A DNA stretch of 64,000 bases from Sceloporus undulatus (GCF_019175285.1 NC_056527.1:123690112-123754111); one strand, 5' to 3'. Positions 52,184 through 63,482 are shown, numbered from the stretch's first letter. Made by a program: numbers and translations. The notes: generated by a model from the sequence alone, not told the origin.

Positions 52184-53267
52184 CTGGAGACAGAAGAGAC
52201 AGAGAAAAAGGAAAGATTAAAAATGAGAGCGATCCCTGATGTTTTATTTCCGGTTTTCTCTACGCATGAATGTGTGGATGTGCTGTGTGGTTTAAAATGA
52301 AAAAAATATGGATAGACTGGTGTGTAGTAGAATGGGGCATAGACCACACACTGTGTGAATACTACAAAAGCAAGTTCATTCAAGCCTCAGATTTTATATA
52401 ATATTTCATCAGCAATTGCATGGTGTACAGAAGTAACTTCCAAGACCCCCATCCCCCTGTTCCCGAAGATTTCACAGACTCAAAGAAAGGAAAAAATGAC
52501 TGAGCGAATGAAAAACAGATGATCACTAGCAAAGAGAGGTCTGATTTCAGTGAACTGAAGCACTCACCTTTAAAGAATGCTCACATCCCTGTGTGAGAGG
52601 CCAAAACAAGGACCCTCAAGGAGGCTACAAAGGTTCAACAAGGAAACAAAATCAACTCTAGACTAGGCCACACCTGCAGTCTCAACACTGAAGGCACAAA
52701 CACCGCCAAAACAATAGTTTTCCCAAGCTTTCTAAGACATCATGGACAGCACAAGCTGGCAGGATTCCAAGGAATGAAACTCCACAAAAAAAGAAATCCC
52801 CACGACAGGCTAGGTTGTTCTGCCTCTTCGCAGATGGGGGCTCACAGAAATGATGTTTCTTCCACACAAAAAATGGGATAAATTTTTAAAAGATTCAGAG
52901 ACATCCAAATTGTTTAGAAACAAAAGTTACAGCAAAATTTCCTAAGATACAAGGTGACTAAAACATTCAGCCACAAGTATGAAAATACATGGTGATATCG
53001 GAAAGCATTTTTTTGAAAAGCAAGCATCGGAATTTAGCACCTCCTGGATGTGAACCAGAAGAAGGAGGCAAGAGGAGGAGAGTGGCAGGAAAGTCTGCCA
53101 ATGGCCCATGCAATTTCACACTTCAAAATGGCGAAGACACCCACTTCCAAAAGAAGAGAACAAAGAAGTTCTTAAATGAGCTGGCGCTAAGGTTACGGCC
53201 CCATTTTTTTAAGTCAAAAATTTAATGTAGACTCTTGTCTCAAATGCAGCTCTCCAAAATTACACAT

Positions 53268-53383
53268 CCTTCTCCAGCATGCGCAAGATGTGCTTGGTTT
53301 CCTCATCTGTACTCCCTTTTTTTTCTTTTGTTGATGATGGGGATGGGCCAAAGTCAGACACATCCACAGTCTTATCCCAGGTA
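53268..53383 (-). CDS. POLR3D: POLR3D exon encoding TWDKTVDVSDFGP...RMLEKD
   Basis: Acceptor 'ttttctacacag'. It contains WDKTVDVSDFGPS and DEETKHILRMLEKD, highly conserved in vertebrate RPC4. An A-rich run in the middle shows a probable compensated frame slip. Confidence 0.88.
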
Positions 53384-53444
53384 CTGTGTAGAAAACAACA
53401 ACGGGATATCTGTAATCTTTCAAGTGGTAACTTAGTTTGTACAG

Positions 53445-53662
53445 TACAGTACATCAGCCTTCTTATACAGTTTTTATACACGGATCAAACATCCACGGTT
53501 TAAATATTTAAAAAAGTAAATTCAAATCAAAAGGCTTGATTCCCTTTTTTTAAGGGACCACCGTTTTGCCATGTCATTATAGTTAATGTGACTTGAGCAT
53601 ACCGATTTGTTATCCACGGGGGATCTGGAACCAAACCCCAGCGAATACACGGTCCACTGACT
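53445..53662 (-). repeat. Tigger/pogo-like MITE copy in POLR3D intron
   Basis: 'atacacggatcaaacatcca' to 'ttatccacgggggatctgga'. It shows the same pattern of small deletions as the exons. Confidence 0.7.
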
Positions 53663-53977
53663 CATGGGACAGCACAAATGAAGTGGTCTATGCTGAAGTC
53701 TCTAGATTAAATTATCCCTAAAAAACAAGTAGCAGGTCTGACCGTTGACTCACTGTGCTACATCTTCAGCGTACAAGCAAAGAGCAAAGGACAAGGCAGG
53801 GATGGGGGCAAGGAAGTTTCTAGCCATATTTTACTTAGTTAACTGTATATCATGACAGTAAAATAGAAGTCAAACTGTGCAGTTACAAGTTATGCTCAGC
53901 AGCACTCCAGAATTATTACTGATGTGCTACTGGATTGGCTTTAAGTTTTAATGAAGACTTTGTATTTTACCTCATAC

Positions 53978-54195
53978 TGGGTCACTGTATCCACTGGGTT
54001 CCCAGACCTTTGTGGCTACCAAAATCCATGAATGCTCAAGCATCTTATATACAACGCTATAGGAAAAATGTGTCCTTTATATAAATGGCAAAATCACGTT
54101 TGCATTTTGCATTTTATTTGGGAGGAGAATATTTCCCATCTGGGATGGTGTGAATCTGTGGGTGCAGAGCCCATGGATATGGTGGGCGATCTGTA
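53978..54195 (+). repeat. Tigger/pogo-like MITE copy in POLR3D intron
   Basis: 'cactgtatccactgggttcc' to 'catggatatggtgggcgatc'. Confidence 0.7.
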
Positions 54196-54807
54196 GCTGA
54201 ACTTAATGAGATGAAGAAAACAAGCACCTATAGGCTTTCCTACTCAGATGATGTTGTACTTAATACATCATAGAAAATAAAGATTTAATCCCATGGTCAG
54301 GTGGGATTTAAGGTGGCATCCTGGATTTCAATGACAATATTGCAATATTTTGTTATGCACCAAGCAGGCAAAATAACATCTCTCACAGCTGATAACGAAG
54401 CAATGCTTTACGGCTGCCCCAGTTTATATCACTGATTGCAACATCCCCTCTGCCATGTCCCCATCTGCATTTGTCGGCCTGCTTGCCAATATGGCTCAGC
54501 TTTTGCTTATTTACTACCACAAACTGAATTATGATTTACTATCACCCAGAGGATTATATCCACGTAACTGAAAGCAGAAGCAAACTGTTTTGCTTATATC
54601 CCTCAGGAGTTTAGAGAGGACATCCTGACAGTTTACTCAAAACACTTCTGTAACAAAGCGAACTGATATTCCTGTTCTGTCATTTGGAAATGTACAGCAA
54701 AGCCATCCTGTGCGTCCACACAAATAGCAAGGATCTGAAAGTAAAGCGCAAAGCTGCAACCTGGACGGTAGATTACATGCCTTAATTTATGCTGCTCTTT
54801 CACATAC

Positions 54808-54949
54808 TTTCTTTTCATCATTTCTGGGACCTGCTCAAGATGGAGTGAGATTGGATGACCTCTGGCCTCCCTCTGCCTCCATGACCATCTCTCTGCCGAA
54901 TCTCGATCACGCCCTCTTCTCTTTCTGGACAGAAACATCCTCTTTTGGC
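54808..54949 (-). CDS. POLR3D: POLR3D exon encoding PKEDVSVQKEKR...PEMMKRK
   Basis: Lysine- and arginine-rich linker with RPEVIQSHSI. Two one-base losses are inferred, one near 54875 and one after the SHSI codons. Donor GTATGT. A 118-codon open frame overlapping it is only a shifted reading. Confidence 0.85.
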
Positions 54950-55084
54950 CTAAAGGTAGCCACCAAAACCAATTCACAAATGGGGTCAAATGTTGTGTTC
55001 TTCTGGGTCTTCAGTCGTTTTGAATTATGGTGAGCTCAAGTGACCCCTACTGTAGAGGTTTTTGTGGTTTTGTTCAGAGGGTTT

Positions 55085-55205
55085 GACATTACCTTCTACT
55101 GAAAGAATAAGCCTTGTCCAAGTCACCCAGTGGGTTTTCTGGGTGTCAGGGACTCGAACCTGGTCTCCTGGGATCCCAATCCAATACCCAAACCACTACA
55201 CACCA
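55085..55205 (-). repeat. SINE head fragment, reversed
   Basis: 'gtccaagtcacccagtgggt', 'gactcgaacctggtctcctg' and 'acccaaaccactacacacca'. Confidence 0.75.
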
Positions 55206-58140
55206 CTTTGGGGATCAAAAGTTACCATTTTTTTTCTTAAGATACGCTTCAATATACTCAGAAGACTCTCAAGCCCTTTTCTGTCAGTAGCTCAAAATAT
55301 ACTTTATTTGATGAGTAACAGTGAATCAAATGTGCGAAATAGGATGCCATACATTTTTCTGGATGCATCTCTGTACGCAGATGAAGCATCCATACATGTC
55401 TCAATACCATTCACATAATAAACTCTTCCATTTGGAAGCTAGCATGTCAGCAAGAAGACCAAACAAAAATCCCTCCCACGTAAGTGCCTCCCAGTGGCAT
55501 TAAGGCTTTTCTTCCCAACATAGCACCCAGGAGATAATATTAAAGGCCACTTACTCTTCTTGATTTCCTGCTAATTATGTTTGGGGCAAAAGTTTTCTGT
55601 TATAAAGAGAGAGAGAGAAAGAACTGATATGGTTATTTTCAAGACTGAGATTTCTATAAAAATACATTTTGTAAAATCAGGGCTCTATTCTCCAATCAGG
55701 ATTCTCAGATTTGTAGGAAGGAAGTAACACAGTCTTAAAGCTAATAACGTTCAAGTGAGGAAAATATGTATTTTACAATGTTCCAGCAATCTAGAGAAGG
55801 TGCCTCTAGCTCTGTTGTCTTCCAGACCCTTCCCAGCTTCTGCTATGTTTTCTCTCATGTATCTCCAGTGGCCATTACGCCCACATTCCTTTCTTTTTCC
55901 AAAAACAGATTCTGAAATCTGCCAAATACTTAGTGGGTTCAGAAGGAAGCATGGAAAATGGTTGAGTTCAAATATAAAAAAAGCAGATTTGCATTAAGTA
56001 CAATTTGCCATTAAATGTCCTTTATGTTTTTTCAACAGAGTAGCTTGACTACAGGATACTTCCGTGAATCCACCCTAGGGTGGGAAGATTCACAATGATA
56101 TAAAGGAGAAATCACTATCATAACGGCTTTTCAAGGTTTTTGCTAACCTCATATGATCATATATTTGTGCTGGCATTATGCGTCCCAGAAGCAGTCCCAA
56201 ATACTGTGGAAGTGGGAATGGGATGTCCAGGTTTCTGACGTTCCTAGCAAGTGTTATAATTAAATCTCAACGCATTTCAGATACTGGGCTCCTGGGCCAT
56301 CATGTGCCTGGGATTTTTCCAACCCCTCTTGGCTTTCCCTCCAGCATTATTACAACCCAACAGGTTATCCTTAGTGAGTGTAATTGCTCCACTTTTCACA
56401 GAGATGGACCAAAATATCTGACTAACTTCCAAGCATACTGGAAAAAAAATGTTTCAAACAGCATGTCAAAATGAACATGGAACTGGCCCTACTGCCATTT
56501 AAGCTCAGAAAATATATATAGTGAAATTCAAGCCATAATCCTTATAAATTTCTAAGGAGGTATAAATCGCTTCTCCTTTGCGCTCGGGGCAAGTAAACAC
56601 AAGTTATAAAAGTATACTGAAATTATTCTGGGCACACCTCCTTTCACTGCTTTAACCAAACGAAGACTGAAAAAGAACCTCAAGAAAACAATTTAGCATC
56701 CAACAGATCAGTTCCAGGGGTAACACAATTAATCCCTTTCATAGAGCCATTGCCTCTCAGGCTCTTGCCAATAGGTCAGGTTAATGTCAACAGCCTTCCA
56801 AAATTTTCCATAAAGCTACATTTTAGCTGGCAATTGATACTTCTTCCACTGGAAACCATCTATCTATCTGTTTTGATTACTTTGTTTGCTGTTGATTGAA
56901 GAGCACGGACTGAATTAGCACTTCCAGATAGCAGGAGGTCCTTTTAGCAGGGCTCATCAGACACCTGAGCTGCTTTCCAAAATCTGCGTGAACTGCTTTC
57001 AACGCTGGATTTTCAAATTTCCACATCAGCTCATCTTTTCCGAGTCCTTCCATGCAAAGTCAAGCATGAGTTGGGACGGTGGGCTATGGGTTGCTGTGGC
57101 CCTCATTACTGTTCTTGGGGGCCCTAAGAGCTCAATGTTTTAAAAACCCTCCCCTCACCACAACACAATGCATCCAGGAGCATGTAAGGTAATTCTGCCA
57201 TGCTTGGGGCACTGAGTGGCATTTCTTCTAAGAGACAGTGAGCTGGGAGTTGACTTGAAGTCCTTCCTCTTGTAACAAAACGGCTTCTCGTAATCTTAAG
57301 ACACCAAGAAGGGCCCAGAGCATAGTGAAATTGCCCCAAGGAGCATGGGGGCAGAGGGCAAAAATTTGGATGTTGCCTTCAACGTCTCTTGGAGGGTCAA
57401 TGCAGGCCTCTATGTCCCACAGTTGTCCCACTCTTTCAGTAGAGCATTACAAGGGAATGTTCCAAAATGTGCTCTCAGTTAATGGAGGGCACCGGTCAAT
57501 ATTGGTGGCATGGTCAGTTTTATCTTGTGCCACCGACCCTCCAGTAATAATTGTGACCTAGAACACTGATATGATTGATCAGCAGTGGCTATTTTCCCGA
57601 ACCTCCAATAACTTTCTCAGCAATTCTAAGGTTTGAGGAACAATAACTACCATGCTGACAATTAGACTATCTACTACTCACTAAATTTACAAAACCTGCC
57701 TCGACTCTACATCAGGTCAAACCTATAGTGAAGTTTATACGTTGATTGTCTCCGTTTCAATCACTCTATATAAGAATGCATTATAAGCCCCCAATCAGTC
57801 TCTGACATTTGCTGGTATCTGTGGTTCAGAGGACAAAAATTATGTGGTACACACATTCACAGCGTAAAACAGGTATATCTCACTGCTTACTCCCAGGTTC
57901 TGGCAATCAGAAATGGTAATTACTTGAGTAGGAGTTTCGATCTATGGACTATTAAGTCTTACTGTTAAAAGAGGTAGATAAGTGTGAATCAAGAGTTGGC
58001 CAACTGTCTGTCCTCTGCCCTGATGCTTATTCCATGGAGTCTCCTTCTGGATCGGACAAAGAAATCCTTCTGGTTGCTCTTTAATTGCATCCTTTGAATG
58101 TGGGAAAGGTTCTTACATGCTTCTCTTCATAGACACCTAC
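55206..58140 (-). other. POLR3D: POLR3D intron 2 region, second coding exon not located
   Basis: About 2.9 kb with no exon found. 56640-57060 is free of repeat words and includes 'cacaattaatccctttcat'. It may hold the missing exon in unreadable form or a regulatory block. Confidence 0.35.
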
Positions 58141-58310
58141 CTTTTCACTCCGCCAAGGGTTAGGTCCCGAGAGCGGATGGAGGGCAGGCGGCCTGGATTT
58201 ATGGGGGCCGTGGGTCGCCTTCCTATCAGCCCTCGTGGGGCGTTAGAGGGGCCGGATGCTGCCGGGTTCCCAGGATTGCCGCTTGAAGGCCCTTCTGACA
58301 CTTGAATTAT
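58141..58310 (-). CDS. POLR3D: POLR3D first coding exon (left copy)
   Basis: The acceptor 'ctcttggcag' is followed by 'ataattcaag' and then TGTCAGAAGG. The A of the ATG is missing compared with the right copy at 63988. After that point the frame is open: SEGPSSGNPG, RGLIGRRPTAPINPG, RLPSIRSRDLTLGGV. Donor GTAGGT. Confidence 0.9.
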
Positions 58311-58339
58311 CTGCCAAGAGAGAAAACCGGTTTTAAAAA

Positions 58340-58525
58340 AGGTTCTTTAAAACTCTCAACTGCCCGTTCAATGCTGGGGGATTCTGGGACTGTAGTTTTG
58401 TGAGACTTGAGCCTTCTCTGTCGGAAAGCTCTGGTGCCGTAATAAACAACAGTTCCAGGATTCCCTAGCACTGGAGCCAGGGCAGTTAAAGCGGTCTCCA
58501 AAATGGATTATTTCTGCAGGTCTTC
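58340..58525. repeat. Family M MITE (left arm)
   Basis: 'gattctgggactgtagtttt' and 'agggcagttaaagcggtctc'. Mirrors 63755-63940. Confidence 0.8.
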
Positions 58526-58534
58526 TGGCCTAAT

Positions 58535-58735
58535 TGATGTTGCTGTTTCCGATTCATGGCAACCCTAAGGCGACACCGTCATGGGGTTTTTTCTTGCCAA
58601 GTTCCTTAAGAGGAGGTTCACCATGGGCTCCTCTGAGGCTGAGAGTGTGACTTTCCTACGGTCACCCAATGGGTTTCTATGGCCTGAATTCGAACCCTGG
58701 TCTCCGGAGTCATAGGCCAACGCTCAAACCACAGA
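58535..58735 (-). repeat. tRNA-derived SINE (left arm)
   Basis: 'gaaccctggtctccggagtc' and 'ccaacgctcaaaccacagag'. Mirrors 63550-63752. Confidence 0.8.
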
Positions 58736-59021
58736 GGAGAAAAATAAATACAGTGTGCTATACCTTCTCCATTATATTGATGCCTATTTGCTCACTGCTG
58801 CAATATAATAATAATAATAATACACATATTTATTTAATCCTGCTCCTCCATCAGGATCGAGGCGCTTACAATAAAAAAATATAACAATATAAAATACAGC
58901 ATATAAATAAAACATATTATTCCTTCCCATCAACAGAAACATTTTAAATTCCATATATATATATATATATATAGTGTGTGTGTGTGTGTGAATTGTACTG
59001 AAAACCAAGTAGTATCAATAG

Positions 59022-59200
59022 AGCACAGTGGTTTGGTGTGGGACTGTGACTCTGGAGACCTGGGTTCGACTCCTGGCTCAGCCCTAGAAACCCATTGGTT
59101 GACCTTGGGCAATAAGTCACACTCTCTCAGCCTCAGAGGAAGAAACTGGCCAAGAAAACCCCATGATAGGTCGCCTTAAGTCTGAAGCGCACGACAACCA
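59022..59200 (+). repeat. tRNA-derived SINE (left arm)
   Basis: 'gactctggagacctgggttc' and 'aagaaaaccccatgatagg'. Mirrors 63080-63265. It abuts the POLR3D promoter. Confidence 0.8.
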
Positions 59201-59284
59201 CCTTCCCGCCCCCAATAAGCAAAAACACACCCCCCTTTCCCCTCAAACCAACCGAAGATCCGACGCTGACTCCCAAACCATCAA

Positions 59285-59535
59285 CTCATCTCTTAGGACG
59301 ACGAAGGCCCAGTTTTTCCTAGTGCGCATGCCGGGAGTACGAGCAAAAAGCGTCGGCCATCTTTGAAAAGGGCAAACCGCCCTCTTTCCCGCGTCTCTGA
59401 TGATAACGATGATGGCGCATCCGCCATTTTCTTATGGGCACGTTCTTCTTTGCCGTTCTGCCCTTTTGACACGCCCACTTTAACTGTCATGGCTCCTCCC
59501 AATGGAATCATGGGATATGTAGTTTAGTGCGGTAT
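59285..59535 (-). promoter_or_regulatory. POLR3D: POLR3D promoter, left (noisy) copy
   Basis: Minus-strand counterpart of 62745-62990. The NRF1-like word is shortened ('cccggcatgcgca' on the minus strand) relative to the right copy. Confidence 0.75.
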
Positions 59536-59619
59536 TCAGCCTCTGGTGTGTTGATAGCTCTCTCTGGTGACCAAACATGTTGTTGTTGTGTCCCGTTTTC
59601 ACGTGTTAGGCTTGCCTCA

Positions 59620-59785
59620 GGGTTCTCATAACACACTGCAGAAATATCCAGTTTGAGACCGCTTTAACTGCCCGGTTCAGTGTTTGGGAATCCTGGGAAT
59701 TGTTTCTTATTGTGTCTCACAAAAGTTCCCAGATTCCCTAGCATTGAACCAGGGCAGTTAAAGTGGTCTCAACTGGGATTATGAA
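59620..59785. repeat. Family M MITE (left arm)
   Basis: 'cacactgcagaaatatccag' and 'gcagttaaagtggtctcaac'. Mirrors 62445-62645 and lacks several single bases. Confidence 0.75.
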
Positions 59786-60567
59786 CATACAATACATACA
59801 AGAATAATAGTAAGGAGATCAAAACAAACAGAGTAAAAACATCTACACTAACTGCTAGACAAAATAGCCAAACAATAAACCAACTCCACAATATAGATAA
59901 AAATAACCATTAACGTGTTGTTTTTTATTAAATTTTATTAATCAAATAATAATCATATAAAATAACTTGTTCGTTCACACACTTCTCAAGCAATACATGT
60001 AAACCAGGTTATTTAACGTAGAGATTGTTCCTTATAGTAAACTTACCAATTATGCTACTAAGTTTAAAAACATTTTGGTTAAAATATGTTTGAATCTCAT
60101 ATAAACCTTAATGCTTAATCGTGTTCCTTTAAGATCTAGTATTAATAGTCAACCTAAGGCTAATCGCTAGTAATCCAAGCATGCTATTCCTCCTCTGTTT
60201 TATCTGTCTTAACATAGCTGTCAATATATCTAGTTTCTGAGTTTTTCTAAAAGATGCATCGACGACAGTGTGAATAACTGATGCAATATACACAACAATA
60301 ATAATTATTTTATATTTTCCCCACCTCAATCTGAAAGGGACCTGTAAAACCTGCAATTACATTCATATAAAATTCACACTACACCATCTCAAACAATCAT
60401 AAAGTGAATTAAGACTAGTTTATGACTGTGGGATCAACCGGGATAAAGCTCTGCGTGCCTTGAATGGTGTTCAAATGCATCTGGCATCGTCCGACATCCA
60501 TCTATTTGATGTGTGGTGGCACGTGTGCGCAACCAAATTCACGAGATGTCGCAGAGATAGATCATGG

Positions 60568-60890
60568 GCGGTTACAGACAGCCAAAATAAAGCTGCTTCG
60601 AGTCACAGTGGAGGTAGGGTTCAATGATGCGTGCATCCTAAAGTCCAGAAGCCGCACCAAGCCATGGTCCAGACGGAGCATGGCTTTTGTNNNNNNNNNN
60701 NNNNNNNNNNNNNNNTTCAATGATGCATGCATCCTAAGAGTCCAGAAGCCACACCAAAGCCATGCTCCAGTCTGGACCATGGCTTTGGTGCGGCTTCTGG
60801 ACTCTTAGGATGCATGCATCATTGAAACACCATACCTCCACTGTAACTCGAAGCAGCTTTATTTTGGCTGTCTGTAACAGGCCTGTGGCT
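60568..60890. repeat. Palindromic fold-back element containing an N gap
   Basis: The left arm 'ggttacagacagccaaaata' is mirrored by 'tattttggctgtctgtaaca' at 60865-60885. A complete perfect palindrome of about 110 bp per side centres near 60772 ('ctccag'/'ctggac'). The gap 60691-60715 falls inside a duplicated arm. It is probably a MITE-type element. Confidence 0.8.
60691..60715. other. Assembly gap (25 N)
   Basis: Run of N in the fold-back element at the core of the large inverted repeat. Confidence 0.99.
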
Positions 60891-61024
60891 CTTCTTCATT
60901 AATGGGGGTGGGGGGGTAGCAATGTTTTCACTATACATTCAGTACTTTCCTAGAGTTTGCTCAGGAATTATTCAGATGTGTGTGTTTTTTAGCGCGGCGA
61001 TGCAAATAATCTTACGCATTCCAG

Positions 61025-61652
61025 TTTTGTTGTTCACGCTATGGAACTGCTGCAGCTAAAAAGGCCAATGCGATTCTAGGCTGCATCAGTAGAAGTGTAG
61101 AGTCTAGATCGGGAAGTAATAGTGCCACTCTATTCCGCTTTGGTCAGGCCTCACCTGGAATAATACTGTGTCCAGTGTTGGGCATCATAGTTCAAAAAGG
61201 ACATTGAGAGACTGGAGAGTGTCCAAAGGAGGGCAACTAAAATGGTGAAGGGTCTGGAAACCGTGCCCTATGAGGAACAACTTAGGGAGCTGGGGATGTT
61301 AAGCCTGGAGAAGAGACGGTTAAGAGGTGATATGATAGCCCTGTTTAAATACTTGAAGGGATGTCGTATTGAAGAGGTAGCAGGCTTGTTTTCTGCTGCT
61401 CTAGAGAATAGGATGCAGATGGGTTCAAACTGCAGGAAAAGAGATTCCAATTCAACATTAGGAAGAACTGATTTGTTAGATAGACAGTGGAATAGGCTGC
61501 CTTGGAGAGTGATGGAGTATCCTTCTTTGGAGGGTTTTAAGCAGAGGATGGCCATCTGTTGGGAGTGCTTTGATTGTGTATTCCTGCATGGCAAAATGGG
61601 GTTGAACTGGATGGTCCTTGGGGTCTCCTCCATTTCTATGATTCTATCTCTG
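61025..61652 (+). mobile_element. CR1-like LINE 3' region, long copy
   Basis: 'caatgcgattctaggctgca', 'ggtcaggcctcacctggaat', 'gtccaaaggagggcaactaa', 'tcctgcatggcaaaatgggg' and the end 'tttctatgattctat'. A chance frame of 174 codons crosses it; no functional protein is implied. It is absent from the left arm except for its last bases. Confidence 0.85.
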
Positions 61653-62444
61653 CGCATCTCTGTGAATTTGGTTGCGCACACATGCCACCACTCAAATAAA
61701 GATGGAGTCGACGATGCAGATGCATTTGAAACACATTCAAGGCACGCAGAGCTTTATCCCGGTTGATCCCAAGTCTATAAACTAGTCTTAATTAACTTTA
61801 TTATTGTTGAGATGGTGTATTGTGAATTTTATTGAATGTAATTGCAGGTTTTTATCAGGTCCCTTTCAGATTGAGGTGGGGAAATATAAATAAATTATTA
61901 TTATTATTGTTGTTATTATTTGCATCAGTTATTCACACTGTCGTCGATGAAAATCTTTTAGAAAAACTCAGAAACATAGATATATTGACAGCTATGTTAA
62001 GACAGATAAAACAGAGGAGGAATAGCATTGCTTGGATTTACTAGCGATTTAGCCTTAGGTTGACTATTAATACTAGATCTTAAAGGAACACGATTAAGCA
62101 TTAAGGTTTATATGAGATTCAAAACATATATTTAACCAAAATGTTTTTTAAGACTTAGTAGCATAATTGGTATAGATTTACTATAAGGAACAATCTCTAC
62201 GTTAAATAACCTGGTTTACATGTATTGCTTGAGAAGTGTGTGAACAGAACAAGTTATTTTATATTATATATTATTTGATTAATAAAATTTAATAATAAAA
62301 AAACAACACGTTAATGGTTATTTTTATCTATTATTGTGGAGTATTGTTTATTGTTTTGCTATTTTTGTCTAGCAGTTAGTGTAGATGTTTTTACTGTTTG
62401 TTTTGATCTCCTTACTATTATTTCTTGTATTGTATTGTATGTTC

Positions 62445-62645
62445 ATAATATCCCAGTTTGAGACCACTTTAACTGCCCTGGTTCAATGCTAGGGAATTCT
62501 GGGAACTTTTGTGAGACATTTTATCTTTCTCTGTCAGAGAACTCTGGTGCCACAATAAGAAACAATTCCCAGGATTCCCTAAACACTGAACCAGGGCAGT
62601 TAAAGCGGTCTCAAACTGGACTATTTCTGCAGTGTGTTATGAGAA
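62445..62645. repeat. Family M MITE (right arm)
   Basis: 'tttgagaccactttaactgc', 'agggcagttaaagcggtctc' and 'tatttctgcagtgtgtta'. Confidence 0.85.
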
Positions 62646-62744
62646 CCCTGAGGCAAGCCTAACACTTGAAAACGGGACACAACAACAACATGTTTGGTCA
62701 CCAGAGAGAGCTATCTAACACACCAGAGGCTGAATACCGCACTA

Positions 62745-62990
62745 AAACTACATATCCCATGATTCCATTGGGAGGAGCCATGACAGTTAAAGTGGGCGTG
62801 TCAAAAGGGCAGAACGGCAAAGAAGAACGTGCCCATAAGAAAAATGGCGGATGCGCCATCATCTGTTATCATCAGAGACGCGGGGAAGAGGGCGGATTTG
62901 CCCTGTTCAAAGATGGCCGACGCTTTTTGCTCGTACTCCCGCGCATGCGCACTAGGAAAAACTGGGCCCTCGTCGTCCTAAGAGGATGAG
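62745..62990 (+). promoter_or_regulatory. POLR3D: POLR3D promoter, right copy: ZNF143-, YY1- and NRF1-like sites
   Basis: In order: 'aactacatatcccatgattcc' region (62750, ZNF143/Staf-like), 'aaaaatggcggatg' (62842, YY1-like), 'aaagatggccgac' (62909, YY1-like) and 'gcgcatgcgca' (62941, NRF1). GC-rich, no TATA box: a housekeeping-type promoter about 1 kb upstream of the first coding exon. The ZNF143-like part also matches one arm of the family M MITE. Confidence 0.65.
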
Positions 62991-63079
62991 TTGATGGTTT
63001 GGAGTCAGCGTCGGATCTTCGGTTGGTTTGAGGGGAAATGGGGGTGTTTTTTCTCTTATTGGGGGCGGGAAGGTGGTTG

Positions 63080-63265
63080 TCGTGTCGCTTCAGACTTAAG
63101 GCGACCTTATCATGGGGTTTTCTTGGCCAGTTTCTTCCTCTGAGGCTGAGAGAGTGTGACTTATTGCCCAAGGTCAACCAATGGGTTTCTATGGCTGAGC
63201 CACGATTCGAACCCAGGTCTCCAGAGTCACAGTCCCACACTCAAACCACTGTGCTCTATTGATAC
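63080..63265 (-). repeat. tRNA-derived SINE (right arm)
   Basis: 'catggggttttcttggccag' and 'aacccaggtctccagagtca'. Directly downstream of the promoter. Confidence 0.85.
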
Positions 63266-63349
63266 TACTGTGTTTCAGTACAATTCACACACACACACAC
63301 TATTATATATATATATGGAATTTTAATTGTTCTGTTGATGGGAAGGAAT

Positions 63350-63447
63350 AATATGTTTTATTTTATATTGCTGTATTTTATATTGTTATATTTTTTTATT
63401 GTAAGCCGCCTCGATCCTGATGGAGAGGCAGGATATAAATAAAATAT

Positions 63448-63482
<35 letters not shown>

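Larger units (their letters stand above)
49646..58310 (-). pseudogene. POLR3D: POLR3D (RPC4) gene copy with many single-base indels; assembly error or decayed duplicate
   Basis: POLR3D is the RPC4 subunit of RNA polymerase III, paired with RPC5 in the TFIIF-like module used in initiation and termination. Seven exons were recognised on the minus strand: 58141-58310, 54808-54949, 53268-53383, 52023-52183, about 50880-51123, 50151-50296 and 49646-49763. Signatures in order are RGLIGRRP, GRLPSIRSRDLTLGG, RGRPEVIQSHS, WDKTVDVSDFGP, LAHSGWLFKE, LGRITLDVT and VLGHVKHK. Splice sites are largely intact, so this is not a processed copy. Almost every exon, however, has one-base losses that shift the frame, and the start ATG lacks its A. 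The exon that should encode the KTFTPNIISRKIKEE region in vertebrates was not found. Intact introns with damage dominated by single-base deletions suggest unpolished long reads rather than decay. Its orientation is opposite to human relative to PHYHIP, where, as I recall, the two genes diverge. Confidence 0.85.
58300..60563 (-). repeat. Left arm of a large inverted repeat (POLR3D 5' region)
   Basis: This arm is the reverse complement of 61650-64000, in order: first coding exon edge, MITE, SINE, LINE tail, SINE, promoter, MITE, AT-rich block. Identity is high, but the left arm lacks many single bases. Its outer limit cannot be determined because the right arm leaves the window. Confidence 0.95.

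Noticed and set aside
54633-54989. 118-codon minus-strand frame as a separate gene
   Set aside because: It is a shifted reading across a POLR3D exon (54808-54949) plus intron sequence.
60464-60808. Open frame crossing the N gap
   Set aside because: Runs through a gap and a palindromic repeat; not a gene.
61242-61766. 174-codon plus-strand frame
   Set aside because: Lies in the CR1-like 3' region and partly beyond it; similar sequence recurs reversed at 9474-9850, with no intact reverse transcriptase.
62945-62995. miR-320-like hairpin near the POLR3D promoter
   Set aside because: 'ggaaaaactggg' and 'aggatgag' faintly echo mammalian miR-320a, but the strand is opposite to the one I recall in human and the mature sequence is not matched.
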